A stretch of 64,000 nucleotides of DNA from Emcibacter sp. SYSU 3D8 (GCF_039655875.1 NZ_JBBYXK010000002.1:62001-126000), one strand, 5' to 3'. Positions 7,959 through 16,172 are shown, counted from the first letter of the stretch. The notes: a model not told the origin generated them from the letters alone. Numbers and translations: made by a program.

Positions 7959-8588
7959 TTAAGCCGCCGGCTGCAGCACGCGCTCGCGGCCGGGCGCCTT
8001 GGTCACCTCCCAGGTGTCCATGCCCACGCCCGGACCTCCGGGGCCGTAGAACAGCTTCAGTTCCTCGTCGATGAAGCGAATCGGCCGGGTGCCGTCGTAG
8101 CGGTCGGTATAGTACTTCACCATGGTGAACATGCGGCGGTGGCGCTCGACCGTGGCCATCAGCTGGATGATCGGCCAGGGAAAGCCGGGCTTCTTGATAT
8201 AGCAGTCGAGCTCGTTGAAGCGCTGCAGCACCTCGAAATCCTCGCCCAGCGCCTTCAGCCGCGCCAGTTCCTCGTCGATATTGTCGGCCCAGACCGCCAC
8301 ATGCTGCAGGCCGCCTTCCGGATTGTCCTTCAGGAAATCCTTGTAGACCGACGGACCTTCATTGTGATGGCAGATCAGCTCGAACTGGTGCTCGCCCGAA
8401 TAGGTGAAGGCGGCGGTGATGTTGAAGGTCTGCTCCTGGCCGCGATAGGTACAATTGCCGCCGACCACGTCGAAACGGTCGCGGATAAAGAACGGACCGA
8501 CGCCGATGTCGATGAAATAGGGCAGTTTTTCCCGTACGTCGGGCACCACGTAGCCCTGCTGGACGATCGGGCCCAGGATAATGCTCAT
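7959..8588 (-). CDS. VOC-superfamily (glyoxalase/dioxygenase-fold) protein
   Basis: 209 residues. The N-terminal half has the betaalphabetabetabeta pattern of VOC proteins (IVQQGYVVPDVREKLPYF, then FELICHHNEG and LQHVAVWADNIDEELARLKALG), with candidate metal ligands in LQHVAV and the strand FELI. A C-terminal extension (about 140-209) is not standard. The ATG at 8588 has GGGGAG nearby; an upstream in-frame ATG at 8618 lacks one. It forms a likely operon with the downstream esterase, suggesting breakdown of an organic ester, but the reaction cannot be named. Confidence 0.82.
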   Translation of the reverse strand: MSIILGPIVQQGYVVPDVREKLPYFIDIGVGPFFIRDRFDVVGGNCTYRGQEQTFNITAAFTYSGEHQFELICHHNEGPSVYKDFLKDNPEGGLQHVAVWADNIDEELARLKALGEDFEVLQRFNELDCYIKKPGFPWPIIQLMATVERHRRMFTMVKYYTDRYDGTRPIRFIDEELKLFYGPGGPGVGMDTWEVTKAPGRERVLQPAA

Positions 8589-8690
8589 TGATCTCTCCCC
8601 GCTTGATTTCGCGGCCACAGCATGGGGCGGCGGGCAGCGTGGGCCAAGCGAAAAATCACACGTGCATTTAACCGGGTGGACGGCGACAGG

Positions 8691-8850
8691 CCCAAAAGAG
8701 AAATGCCGGGCTCTTGCGAGCCCGGCAAATCAGGGAAGACTTCATGTCTTGGGGAGACGATGAAATGGGCGGCCCTGGAAACGGGGAGGAAAGCAGGGCC
8801 ACCAACCCTAGACCTCAATATGAGGAGGTCTTCGGGGCCGCCACGCTGAA
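8691..8850 (-). ncRNA. Candidate structured small RNA with C-rich loops
   Basis: Reading the minus strand, four hairpins follow one another: AGACCTC/GAGGTCT (8810-8831); GGCCCTG/CAGGGCC (8771-8800) with a 16-base loop containing CCTCCCC; AAGAC/GTCTT (8736-8750); and a strong 9-bp terminator (8705-8726) running into ATTTCTCTTTT. CTCCCC also occurs single-stranded between hairpins 2 and 3, and CCTCCTC in hairpin 1. Exposed C-rich, anti-Shine-Dalgarno-like loops are a known feature of many alphaproteobacterial trans-acting small RNAs. No coding frame on this strand is convincing. The 5' end is a guess, as no clear promoter is visible. Confidence 0.45.
8705..8726 (-). terminator. Strong intrinsic terminator hairpin
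   Basis: GCCGGGCTC / GAGCCCGGC, nine perfect pairs with a four-base loop. On the minus strand it is followed by ATTTCTCTTTT. No protein gene ends here on either strand; it would end the proposed small RNA, or act as an insulator or attenuator 117 bases before the VOC start codon. Confidence 0.7.
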
Positions 8851-9161
8851 CCGTTACTTCGTGGCGACAGATGTGAAGGTAATTGTGCGCCGCAGCATCG
8901 TCCACACACATTGGAGCAATTCGGCTATGCAGAAACGCAATACCGAAAAAATGGCGCAATTGCGCCACTTTTGGCCACCGTCACGGCACGACGGCGCAAT
9001 GTCGGCCGGCGGCGCTTCGGGCATCCGGGCCGCAGAAACGCAGCACGTCTCCCGCAGGCGCGAGACTCAAACGGGACCGGCAATCCTCTCGGGAAAAATT
9101 CCTTGCTGCCGGTGCGGGCTGCGTGAGTCATCATGGCGGCACACTTCCGGGGAGAACGAAC
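8851..9161. other. Non-coding spacer with a 16-bp perfect palindrome
   Basis: I find no credible gene here. The notable element is TGGCGCAATTGCGCCA (8952-8967), a perfect palindrome that could be an operator for the VOC/oxygenase pair starting at 9162. The partial words GGCGCAAT (near 8993) and GAGCAATTCG (near 8913) recur around it. The rest is ordinary GC-rich sequence with short frames only. Confidence 0.5.
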
Positions 9162-9623
9162 TTGATCAGGGGTATCCATCACACGTCCATCTCGACCGGC
9201 GATCTCGATCGCATGCTCGGTTTCTACCGCGACCTGGTGGGCATCGAGGTGCTTTTCGAGGTGGACTTCAGCGGCGCCGAGATCGAGGCGATCACCGCCC
9301 TGCCCGGCGCCAAGGGCCGCGTCGCCATGCTGCGCGCCGCCAATGCGCATATCGAACTGTTCGAGTATGCCCGCCCGGTGCCGGAGACCGGCGATCCGGA
9401 CCGGCCGGTGTGCAACCACGGCCTGACCCATATCTGCTTCGACGTGGTCGACCTGCCCTCCGAATATGCCCGGTTGACGGCGGCCGGCGTCCCGTTCCAT
9501 TGCGAGCCGCAATGGCTGGGCAACGGCACGGTGCTGACCACCTATGCCCGCGACCCGGACGGCAACGTGGTCGAGTTCCAGGAAATCCTGAACCCCAAGA
9601 GCCGCATGGCGATGACCTTCTGA
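9162..9623 (+). CDS. VOC-superfamily protein (glyoxalase-like), TTG start
   Basis: 153 residues, one VOC unit: IRGIHHTSISTGDLDRMLGFYRD opens with a metal-ligand histidine (H6), HIELFEYARP carries the glutamate, GLTHICFDVVDL the second histidine and VVEFQEI the last glutamate, the normal H/E/H/E set. The start is TTG because GGGGAG lies seven bases upstream and no ATG fits; upstream residues in this frame do not look coding. It is followed after 23 bases by the oxygenase gene, so the two are probably cotranscribed. Substrate unknown; dioxygenase, lyase or epimerase activity are all possible. Confidence 0.85.
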   Translation: MIRGIHHTSISTGDLDRMLGFYRDLVGIEVLFEVDFSGAEIEAITALPGAKGRVAMLRAANAHIELFEYARPVPETGDPDRPVCNHGLTHICFDVVDLPSEYARLTAAGVPFHCEPQWLGNGTVLTTYARDPDGNVVEFQEILNPKSRMAMTF

Positions 9624-9646
9624 CCGCCGATGCCCATCGTGTTGCC

Positions 9647-10222
9647 ATGACGCACAGCCCCGATACCCAGCCCGATTCCGGCGCGCCGCTCCTGCGTCAG
9701 GCCATGGTGCCGGAACACGAGGCACTCAACGCGCGGCTGCGGCCGATGCTGCTGGAAATGGCCGACCGCATTCCCGACAAGGGCACCAACAAGGCCACCG
9801 GCGAATCGTACTTCCGCAACAAGTGGCTGTCGGCGAGAAATCTGCATCACCTTCCCGATCCGGCGATGGTATCGCTAGTAGGGTTCATCGAGCAGGCGGC
9901 CAACCGCATCACCTGGCCGAACCTGCGGCCCGGCCAATACCGTATCACGGCCATGTGGGCCATCGTCTCGCGTCAGGGGCTGGAAGGACGGCCGCACAGT
10001 CATAGCGGCCTGATTTCAGGCGCCTATTACGTAGATAGCGGGGATTGCGACGAGGCTGGCGGCGGCGCGTTCGCCGTCTACGCACCGGACGCCGTGCGGA
10101 TTGTCGGCACGGTGCGGCCAAGGACCGGCCTGATGCTGATGTTTCCCAGCACGCTGTGTCACGGCGTGCAGCGCTACGACAGCGAAAGCCCCCGCGTCGT
10201 GATTTCCTTCAACCTGACTTGA
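9647..10222 (+). CDS. Putative 2OG-Fe(II) oxygenase (TIGR02466-like)
   Basis: 191 residues. The double-stranded beta-helix signature is WAIVSRQGLEGRPHSHSG followed by SGAYYVDSG, with PSTLCHGVQRY and SPRVVISFNLT at the end; candidate iron ligands are the histidines of RPHSHSG and LCHGV and the arginine in SPRVV would hold 2-oxoglutarate. This family is related to prolyl hydroxylases but its substrates are not known. Start ATG follows the VOC gene closely without a strong ribosome site, which fits translational coupling. Confidence 0.75.
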   Translation: MTHSPDTQPDSGAPLLRQAMVPEHEALNARLRPMLLEMADRIPDKGTNKATGESYFRNKWLSARNLHHLPDPAMVSLVGFIEQAANRITWPNLRPGQYRITAMWAIVSRQGLEGRPHSHSGLISGAYYVDSGDCDEAGGGAFAVYAPDAVRIVGTVRPRTGLMLMFPSTLCHGVQRYDSESPRVVISFNLT

Positions 10223-10398
10223 TACCGGCCGGAACTATTCGGCATATCGTTCGTATTCCAATACAGGACCGGTGGTAACTCGATACGGTGGCATTAGCGA
10301 TCCGATACGCTACCCTCGCATCGTGGTCGCACCCGAGAAGCCCTTTGCAGGGGGACTTCGGAGTGACATGTTACCGGGGGGGTGACAGGGAGAGGCGC

Positions 10399-11373
10399 AT
10401 GTGGGTACAACGCGTATCCGAGAACATGCACGCGCGGCCAGGGCTGGGATTGCTGGTGGGAGGATCATGCCTTGCCATCGCGATCGCGGCGCAGTTCGTC
10501 AGCGGCACCCCGATGGCGTTCATGCTGTTTTACCCGGCCATCCTGCTGGTCGCGTTCTTCGCTGGACGCCCGTTCGGCTATGCCAGCGTCGTGTTCTCGG
10601 CGGTATTCCTGTGGTTTCTCTACGTGCCGGCAGCCGAGCGATTCGCGCCCAGCCGTGAAAGCCTCATCGGCATTGTCGCCTATGTTGTCCTTGGCGTGTT
10701 GATCACCACAATCACCGGCAGCCTGACACGGGCGCTGGTCAGGCTGGCTGTGACCCAGCGCGAGGCCGAACGCGCCCGCGACGAGGCGTCGGCGCTGATG
10801 TCGGAAATGGGCCATCGCCGGCGCAACGAGTTGATGCTGGTCGACGCCATCGCCCGTTCGGTGACACCCAGGACACCGCAGGGACACATCGCCCTGCGGG
10901 AGTTCAGCAACCGTATCCGCGCGCTGGCCAGTTCCGGCGACCTGCTGACCCGCGAGGCCGAAGGCGCGCCGCTCGCCGAGCTTATCGAGGGCCAGATCCG
11001 CCCTTTCTGCCCGCCGGAGCGGGTGCGCCAGAGCGGTCCGCCGGTCATGCTGTCGTCCATGGCGGTGCGCTATCTGGGCATGGCGCTGCACGAATTGTGC
11101 ACCAACGCCACCAAACACGGCGCGCTGTCCGTGGACGAGGGCCTTGTCGACCTTACCTGGTCGCTGGACGAGCCCGGCTTCAACATCAAGTGGACGGAAT
11201 CCGGCGGCCCGCCCGTTGTGCCGACCGAATCCTCGGGTTTCGGCCGCAAGGTGCTGACCGAACTGGTGCCGGCGGCGCTGGAGGGCAGCGCGCAGATGAA
11301 TTACGCGCCCGGCGGCGTCGAGTGGACGCTCGCGTCGCCGCCGGTGACGATCGAAGCGCCGCAATCCTCCTGA
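10399..11373 (+). CDS. Membrane histidine kinase: DUF4118 + HWE/HisKA_2 kinase core
   Basis: 324 residues. Residues 10-100 hold about four transmembrane helices of the KdpD-like DUF4118 type (ARPGLGLLVGG, FMLFYPAILLVAFFAG). A short coiled-coil (about 108-130) leads to the phosphoacceptor box GHRRRNELMLVDAIAR, then ALHELCTNATKHGALS (N box) and GFGRKVLTELV (G box), the HWE/HisKA_2 arrangement common in Alphaproteobacteria, where such kinases feed the general stress response or light sensing. GGGAGAGGCGC precedes the ATG. No response regulator is adjacent, so it is an orphan kinase. The DUF4118 part has no extracytoplasmic loop of size, so the signal is probably membrane-borne. Confidence 0.88.
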   Translation: MWVQRVSENMHARPGLGLLVGGSCLAIAIAAQFVSGTPMAFMLFYPAILLVAFFAGRPFGYASVVFSAVFLWFLYVPAAERFAPSRESLIGIVAYVVLGVLITTITGSLTRALVRLAVTQREAERARDEASALMSEMGHRRRNELMLVDAIARSVTPRTPQGHIALREFSNRIRALASSGDLLTREAEGAPLAELIEGQIRPFCPPERVRQSGPPVMLSSMAVRYLGMALHELCTNATKHGALSVDEGLVDLTWSLDEPGFNIKWTESGGPPVVPTESSGFGRKVLTELVPAALEGSAQMNYAPGGVEWTLASPPVTIEAPQSS

Positions 11374-11395
11374 GAGGCGCTATACTCGCCCCACG

Positions 11396-12127
11396 ATGAC
11401 CAAGACCCACCCGTCCATGCGCCTCGACCGGCTCCTGTCCAACCTGGGCTATGGCAGCCGCAAGGAAATGATCGCCGCGATCCGCAACGGCTGGGTGACC
11501 GTGGGCGGCGTGGACGTCACCGATCCGGGATACGCGGTGCCGCTCGACAGGTCGGACACCGTCCGCCTTGACGGCGAGGCCATCGATCTTCCGCCGCCCA
11601 TGACCGTCATGCTGCACAAGCCGGCAGGCTATACCTGTTCGCATAATGACCTGGGCGCGCTGGTCTACGACCTGCTGCCCGATCGCTGGCGCATCCGCAA
11701 GCCGCCGCTGTCGACCGTGGGCCGGCTTGACAAGGAAAGCACCGGCCAGCTGCTGCTGACGGATGACGGTGACCTGCTGCACCGGATCACCCATCCTCGC
11801 AGCCATGCGGCGAAGCATTACCGCGTGACGTTGCGCGACCCGCTGCGCGGCGACGAGACGGCCCTGTTCGCGGCCGGCGGCTTCGTCATGAACGGCGACG
11901 CGCGGCCGCTCAAGCCCGCCACATGGACGCCGGAGGGATCCTCAAGCGGTGTCATGGTGCTGGACGAAGGCCGTTATCACCAGATTCGCCGCATGTTCGA
12001 GACACTCGGCAATCTTGTGGTGTCCCTCCACCGCTTCCGTACCGGCGGCCTGGATCTGGGCGACCTGCCGGAAGGCGCCTGGCGCTTCCTGGACGACGCC
12101 GACGAGGCTACGTTGTTCGCCGGTTAA
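11396..12127 (+). CDS. rsuA: Pseudouridine synthase, RsuA/RluB family (16S rRNA U516)
   Basis: 243 residues. An N-terminal S4 RNA-binding domain (MRLDRLLSNLGYGSRKEM, about 8-65) is followed by the catalytic domain with the motif GRLDKESTGQLLL, whose aspartate attacks the uridine, and the late motif GRYHQIRRMF. This order is that of RsuA, which makes pseudouridine in the small-subunit rRNA; RluB/RluE remain possible by sequence alone. It begins 22 bases after the kinase gene with no obvious terminator between. Confidence 0.88.
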   Translation: MTKTHPSMRLDRLLSNLGYGSRKEMIAAIRNGWVTVGGVDVTDPGYAVPLDRSDTVRLDGEAIDLPPPMTVMLHKPAGYTCSHNDLGALVYDLLPDRWRIRKPPLSTVGRLDKESTGQLLLTDDGDLLHRITHPRSHAAKHYRVTLRDPLRGDETALFAAGGFVMNGDARPLKPATWTPEGSSSGVMVLDEGRYHQIRRMFETLGNLVVSLHRFRTGGLDLGDLPEGAWRFLDDADEATLFAG

Positions 12128-12205
12128 CAGGCATGTCGATGCTGCTTTCCAATCGCCGGAAAGTGGGAGAATGTCTCGCACCGATACGGCGAACAGGCAT
12201 CGCGC

Positions 12206-13144
12206 ATGACCCTCGTCTACCTCATCCGAGCGCATAGGGCGCCGCACCAATTGGCACGGCTGGTGGGCGCCCTTCGCGGCGAAGGTGTGCGGTTTTTCAT
12301 CCATATCGACAGGAAGGTGGACGAGGCGCCGTTCCGGCGGGCGCTGGCAGCGCCTGATGTCAGGTTCGTCGCCAACCGGGTGGTGGCGAACTGGGGCGGC
12401 TATTCGCTGGTCCGCGCCACGCTTGCGGGCCTTCGGGAGATATTCGCCGACCCGTCCGGGGCCGCGCCGGACCGAATTTGCCTGTTGAGCGGACAGGACT
12501 ATCCGCTGATCTCCAGCGAGGGGATCGCCGCCTATTTCAGGCGCCACGCGGACACCGAATTCATCAGTTATGCCCGGATGCCGACGCCGTTCTGGGCGCC
12601 GATCGAGATGCGCCGCATCGAACGATACAACTTCTACGACTGGATCCCGCTGGTCTGGCCGGCCAACAAGAGCCGCCGCATCACCCGGCACATGACCTTC
12701 CGGCTCAGGCTGTTCACCAAGCTGGTACATGTCCTGTTGCCAAAGCCGGCCTTTCCCGCCGGCTACATACCTTATGGCGGATCGGCCTGGTGGTGCCTCA
12801 CGGGCCAGACAGCGCGCCGGCTACTGGAGTTGACGGACGCCAATCCGGCGCTGGCGCGGTTCTACGAGCGGACCATCCATGCCGAGGAAATGTATTTCCA
12901 GACCCTGCTGGTCAATTCGGGAGCCGACCCCGCCAGAATTCGCGGGGAATGGCGCGAGAACACGCTGGGCAGTTACCTGTGGTTCGAAATCTGGAAGAAA
13001 TCTTCGCCGCGCACGTTGCTCGAGACCGATCTCGACGCCCTCTTGGCGTCAAACCGCATGTTCGCCCGCAAATTCGACATCGATGTCGACAGCCGCATCC
13101 TCGACCTGCTCGACGAGGCCAGGACCGGCCGCACCCTGCCGTGA
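12206..13144 (+). CDS. GT14-family glycosyltransferase (core-2/I-branching type)
   Basis: 312 residues resembling the Branch family: VYLIRAHRAPHQLARLVGAL, FFIHIDRKVDEAPF, VANWGGYSLVRATLAGL and ICLLSGQDYPL are the typical blocks, followed by the YIPYGGSAWWCLT acceptor-site region and the HAEEMYFQTLLVNS catalytic-glutamate region. Related animal enzymes transfer GlcNAc or xylose; bacterial members usually work on surface glycans with unknown acceptors. It is soluble with no signal peptide, and no other glycan genes are nearby. Likely retained as a stand-alone transferase. Confidence 0.88.
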   Translation: MTLVYLIRAHRAPHQLARLVGALRGEGVRFFIHIDRKVDEAPFRRALAAPDVRFVANRVVANWGGYSLVRATLAGLREIFADPSGAAPDRICLLSGQDYPLISSEGIAAYFRRHADTEFISYARMPTPFWAPIEMRRIERYNFYDWIPLVWPANKSRRITRHMTFRLRLFTKLVHVLLPKPAFPAGYIPYGGSAWWCLTGQTARRLLELTDANPALARFYERTIHAEEMYFQTLLVNSGADPARIRGEWRENTLGSYLWFEIWKKSSPRTLLETDLDALLASNRMFARKFDIDVDSRILDLLDEARTGRTLP

Positions 13145-13151
13145 ACAGCGG

Positions 13152-14387
13152 TCAGGCGTCGGATTCCGTCAGCGCCGAATAGACCAGGGTGCGCAGGTCG
13201 CGGCGCAGGCTGATGTGGTGGGGCGACTGCAGCACCTGGGTCATGAACACCACCGCCAGATCCTCCTTCGGGTCGATCCAGAAGGCGGTGGAGGCGGCGC
13301 CGCCCCAGAAGAATTCGCCCACGGTGCCCGGCAGCCGGGTCCGCGCCACGTCGATCGTCACGCCGCAGGCCAGCGAGAAGCCGACGCCTGCATATCCCGC
13401 CTCGTTGAACAGGGCAGGCGCCAGGCCGAGTTCGGTCATGTCCTTGCCGCCCGGCAGGTGATTGAGGCTGAACAGGGCGACGGTCTTGGGACTGAGGATG
13501 CGCGCGCCGTCCAGTTCGCCGCCATTCAGCAGCATGCGGCAGAACCGCATGTAGTCGCCCGCCGTGGACACCAGGCCGCCGCCGCCCGATTCAAATATAG
13601 CCGGCGCGGCATAGGTGCTGGCCTGGGCGTCATCCTGAAGCTTGATGCCGCCTTCCGGCCTGGCGACATAGCAGGTGGCGAAACGCTCGATCTTCTCGGC
13701 AGGGACGTGGAACGCGGTGTCCCTCATGCCCAGCGGCTCGAACAGCCGGCTGCGAAGGAAGTCCCCGAATGTCTCGCCGGAAATCTTCTGCACCAGATAG
13801 CCCAGGACGTCGATCGACACCGAATAATTCCAGGCATCACCCGGCGAGCATTCCAGCGGCAGCTCGGCGAGGTCCTCGATAAAGCCCTCGAGCCCGCGCG
13901 CGTTGGGCATGTCGGCCACCTTGCGCTTGCGGTAGGCGGCATCGACATTGGTGCGGGCGAGGAAGCCGTAGGTGAGGCCCGCCGTGTGGGTGAGCAGGTC
14001 GATCACCTTCATGGGCCGCTTCACCGGCGTGGTGATGAACGCGCCAGGCACGCCGCCGGCGAACACGGCCAGGTTCTTCCAGGACGGGATATGGGTGGCC
14101 ACGTCATCATCGAGACCGATCAGGCCCTGCTCGACCAGGATCATCAGCGCCACGGCGGTGATCGGCTTGGACATGGAGTAAATGCGGAAGATGGTGTCTT
14201 CCCGCAAAGGCTTGCCGCGCTCCAGGTCCATGGAGCCGGTGATGCCGGTATAGGCCAGTTCGCCGCGCCGCCAGACCTGGATCAGGCTGCCGGGTATCTC
14301 ACCCGGCGCCACATATTTTCGCTCCAGCGTCTCGGTAATGCGATCGAGACGCTCGGCCGACAGGCCCAGATGCTTGGTTTTTCCCAT
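13152..14387 (-). CDS. Serine hydrolase of the beta-lactamase (class C/EstB esterase) family
   Basis: 411 residues with no signal peptide. The nucleophile motif S-M-S-K lies at 71-74 (IYSMSKPITAV) and the tyrosine motif in AWNYSVSIDVLGYL. The absence of a leader and the family context point to a cytoplasmic esterase or transesterase such as EstB rather than an antibiotic-resistance enzyme. GGAGG is seven bases before the ATG. It converges with the GT14 gene with seven bases between. Confidence 0.9.
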   Translation of the reverse strand: MGKTKHLGLSAERLDRITETLERKYVAPGEIPGSLIQVWRRGELAYTGITGSMDLERGKPLREDTIFRIYSMSKPITAVALMILVEQGLIGLDDDVATHIPSWKNLAVFAGGVPGAFITTPVKRPMKVIDLLTHTAGLTYGFLARTNVDAAYRKRKVADMPNARGLEGFIEDLAELPLECSPGDAWNYSVSIDVLGYLVQKISGETFGDFLRSRLFEPLGMRDTAFHVPAEKIERFATCYVARPEGGIKLQDDAQASTYAAPAIFESGGGGLVSTAGDYMRFCRMLLNGGELDGARILSPKTVALFSLNHLPGGKDMTELGLAPALFNEAGYAGVGFSLACGVTIDVARTRLPGTVGEFFWGGAASTAFWIDPKEDLAVVFMTQVLQSPHHISLRRDLRTLVYSALTESDA

Positions 14388-14470
14388 GACGTACCCTCCC
14401 CGGAATGTGGCGGCAGTCTAGCCTCCTCGCCGCGCCGGATGGAAAGGGAAACTACAGGCTGTCATGCCGG

Positions 14471-15484
14471 TCAGCCGGCCGGCTGACCAGCGAGGACCCA
14501 CTCCATATAGCGGCGGATGACGGGGAACGGCGCCGGGGTCATCGCCATGTTGGGATCGGCGATGACTTCCTGGCCGCAGGGCGCCACGAAAGATTCCATC
14601 TCCATCAGTCCCTTGACAATGCTGGTGCCGTCCTTGTCGGGGAACACCGCCGGACCGGTCGGATCGGTCACGTTCATGGCTGTGGGTTCCTGCGTCTTGT
14701 CCTTCGGCAGAAAGGCGATCGGGCAGACCGTCATCCGCTGACCGATCAGGGACACCAGCCAGCCCTTGTCCTTCACCAGCATGGTCTCGAGCTTGTAGTA
14801 GCGGGCAACGCACAGGGTATCGGAACCGGCCATGCCGCAGAGCAGGTTCCAGGCGCCGACGCTGTCGGTACCGGGCGCGCTGGTCTGGAAGGTGCCCGAG
14901 CCGTCGTCGTAGAAGCGGTAATAGACGCCATCGGCCCGGCCTTCCTGATAGGCGCGCTTGTCTTCCTTGGTCACGCCGGTGCGCGCGTCGGCCACGAATT
15001 TCTTCTGGACGTCCACCAGACCCGGTTTGGCGACGATGTAGGCGCCCTTCGCCTGATCGGGTGCGTCGTCGATGGCAAAGACCACCCTGAACATGTGGGT
15101 CGCAGCAACCGGCTTGCCGTTCTCAGTCGCCGGGATGAACCGCCACGAGGTGCTGGCCTCGGCGACGGCTGCCTTGTCGAGCGACGGCGAGCCGCTGCTT
15201 TCGGCAACGGCAACGGAAGCGGGATCGACACTGCCATCCGGGCGGACGACGAATTTCAGCACCACATTGCCGACCTCGCCCTTCTGGAAGGCGTCGGACG
15301 GATAGGCCGGCTGGGTCACGGGATTCGCCGGATCCTGACGCGGATCTGTCCGGCTGGCGCTCGCCGCAGCCATCTCGGACGTGGAAGGCGGCGTTTCCGG
15401 GGCGGCCGCCACCGGCGCCGCCGTCCAGGCCATCGAGAAAATTCCAGCAACCGCCGCCAGCGCAACCCGTTCAGTCCAGCGCAT
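14471..15484 (-). CDS. Periplasmic TonB C-terminal-domain protein with an extra C-terminal region
   Basis: 337 residues. A signal peptide (RWTERVALAAVAGIFSMAW, cleavage near VAAA) is followed at about 55-140 by a TonB_C domain: PAYPSDAFQKGEVGNVVLKF, VRPDGSVDPASVAVAESSG, LDKAAVAEASTSWRF. The proline-rich spacer and the single N-terminal anchor of true TonB are missing, and no exbB/exbD is nearby, so it is probably not an energy transducer. The last 190 residues contain three or four cysteines (LLCGMAGSDTLCVARYY, VCPIAF, APCGQE) that may pair in the periplasm; I do not recognise that region. Confidence 0.75.
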   Translation of the reverse strand: MRWTERVALAAVAGIFSMAWTAAPVAAAPETPPSTSEMAAASASRTDPRQDPANPVTQPAYPSDAFQKGEVGNVVLKFVVRPDGSVDPASVAVAESSGSPSLDKAAVAEASTSWRFIPATENGKPVAATHMFRVVFAIDDAPDQAKGAYIVAKPGLVDVQKKFVADARTGVTKEDKRAYQEGRADGVYYRFYDDGSGTFQTSAPGTDSVGAWNLLCGMAGSDTLCVARYYKLETMLVKDKGWLVSLIGQRMTVCPIAFLPKDKTQEPTAMNVTDPTGPAVFPDKDGTSIVKGLMEMESFVAPCGQEVIADPNMAMTPAPFPVIRRYMEWVLAGQPAG

Positions 15485-15686
15485 CTTGGCCCGTCTCCGT
15501 GTCGTTGATCCCGTTCGTGCGCCGGAGGCTATCGGATGGACGCGCCGGCCACAAGGCACCGGACCGCAGCGGCGCGCAACCGCCGCGCCCGGGGCCGGGA
15601 ACACCATTGGAATGCGGCGCCGACTTGCCCACAATGGACGCGCCGGTGCGGGGAACCCGGCCCAAACCGCAAAACGGGAGATCAAG

Positions 15687-16097
15687 ATGAACACCGGACC
15701 GACCGACGACCGCCTCGCCATCCGCGAACTGATCGAGCATTATTGCAATGCCGTGAACCAGCGCGACGCGGCGCTGTGGGGCGCCAACTGGGCCGAGGAC
15801 AGCGAATGGAACCTGCCCGTTGTTCCCGGCATGGAATCGGTGAAAGGCAAGGCGGCCATCGTCACCGCCTGGGTCGAGTCCATGAAGCTGTTCCCGTTCG
15901 TCAACATGATGGCCATGCCCGGCACGATCCGCGTCGAGGGCGATATTGCCCATGTCCGGTCGTACACGGCGGAGGTGGCAGTGATGCAGGACGGCACCGA
16001 GCTGCGCCCGCGCGGCCAGTATGACGATGTGGTGGTAAAGCAGGACGGCCGCTGGCTTTTCCAGCGCCGCTCGTTCCAGGCCCTGCACGGAGAATAG
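15687..16097 (+). CDS. SnoaL/NTF2-like protein
   Basis: 136 residues with the compact cone fold of the NTF2-like superfamily: DDRLAIRELIEHYCNAVNQRDAALW, DSEWNLPVVPG, GKAAIVTAWV, and DDVVVKQDGRWLFQRRSF. Members include SnoaL-type cyclases, ketosteroid isomerases and ring-hydroxylating dioxygenase small subunits; the D-W-N pattern does not decide between them. GGGAG lies six bases before the ATG. It stands alone, transcribed away from the TonB-C gene. Confidence 0.85.
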   Translation: MNTGPTDDRLAIRELIEHYCNAVNQRDAALWGANWAEDSEWNLPVVPGMESVKGKAAIVTAWVESMKLFPFVNMMAMPGTIRVEGDIAHVRSYTAEVAVMQDGTELRPRGQYDDVVVKQDGRWLFQRRSFQALHGE

Positions 16098-16172
16098 CAC
16101 TCGGCTTCATTTCGGCCCCTGATTGCGGTACCATAAGAGCTTGGATGGGCACTTGTAGAACCGGGCAGGACA

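Noticed and set aside
7281-8591. Open frame of 436 codons on the plus strand
   Set aside because: Antisense to two well-supported minus-strand genes (esterase and VOC); composition is His/Arg/Gly-rich as expected for a shadow frame in GC-rich DNA.
8760-8849. 29-codon plus-strand frame with an SD-like GGGGAG
   Set aside because: Too short, no conservation evidence; the same bases are better explained by the minus-strand hairpins.
8714-9646. Upstream part of a 502-codon plus frame ending in the 2OG oxygenase
   Set aside because: Residues before the oxygenase start at 9647 run out of frame through the VOC gene and the spacer and show no protein-like pattern.
13152-14387. Reading as a class C beta-lactamase resistance gene
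   Set aside because: No signal peptide and esterase-type context; the SxxK/Tyr motifs are shared by EstB-like esterases.
12879-14486. 535-codon plus frame
   Set aside because: Runs antisense to the serine hydrolase and overlaps the GT14 end in another frame.
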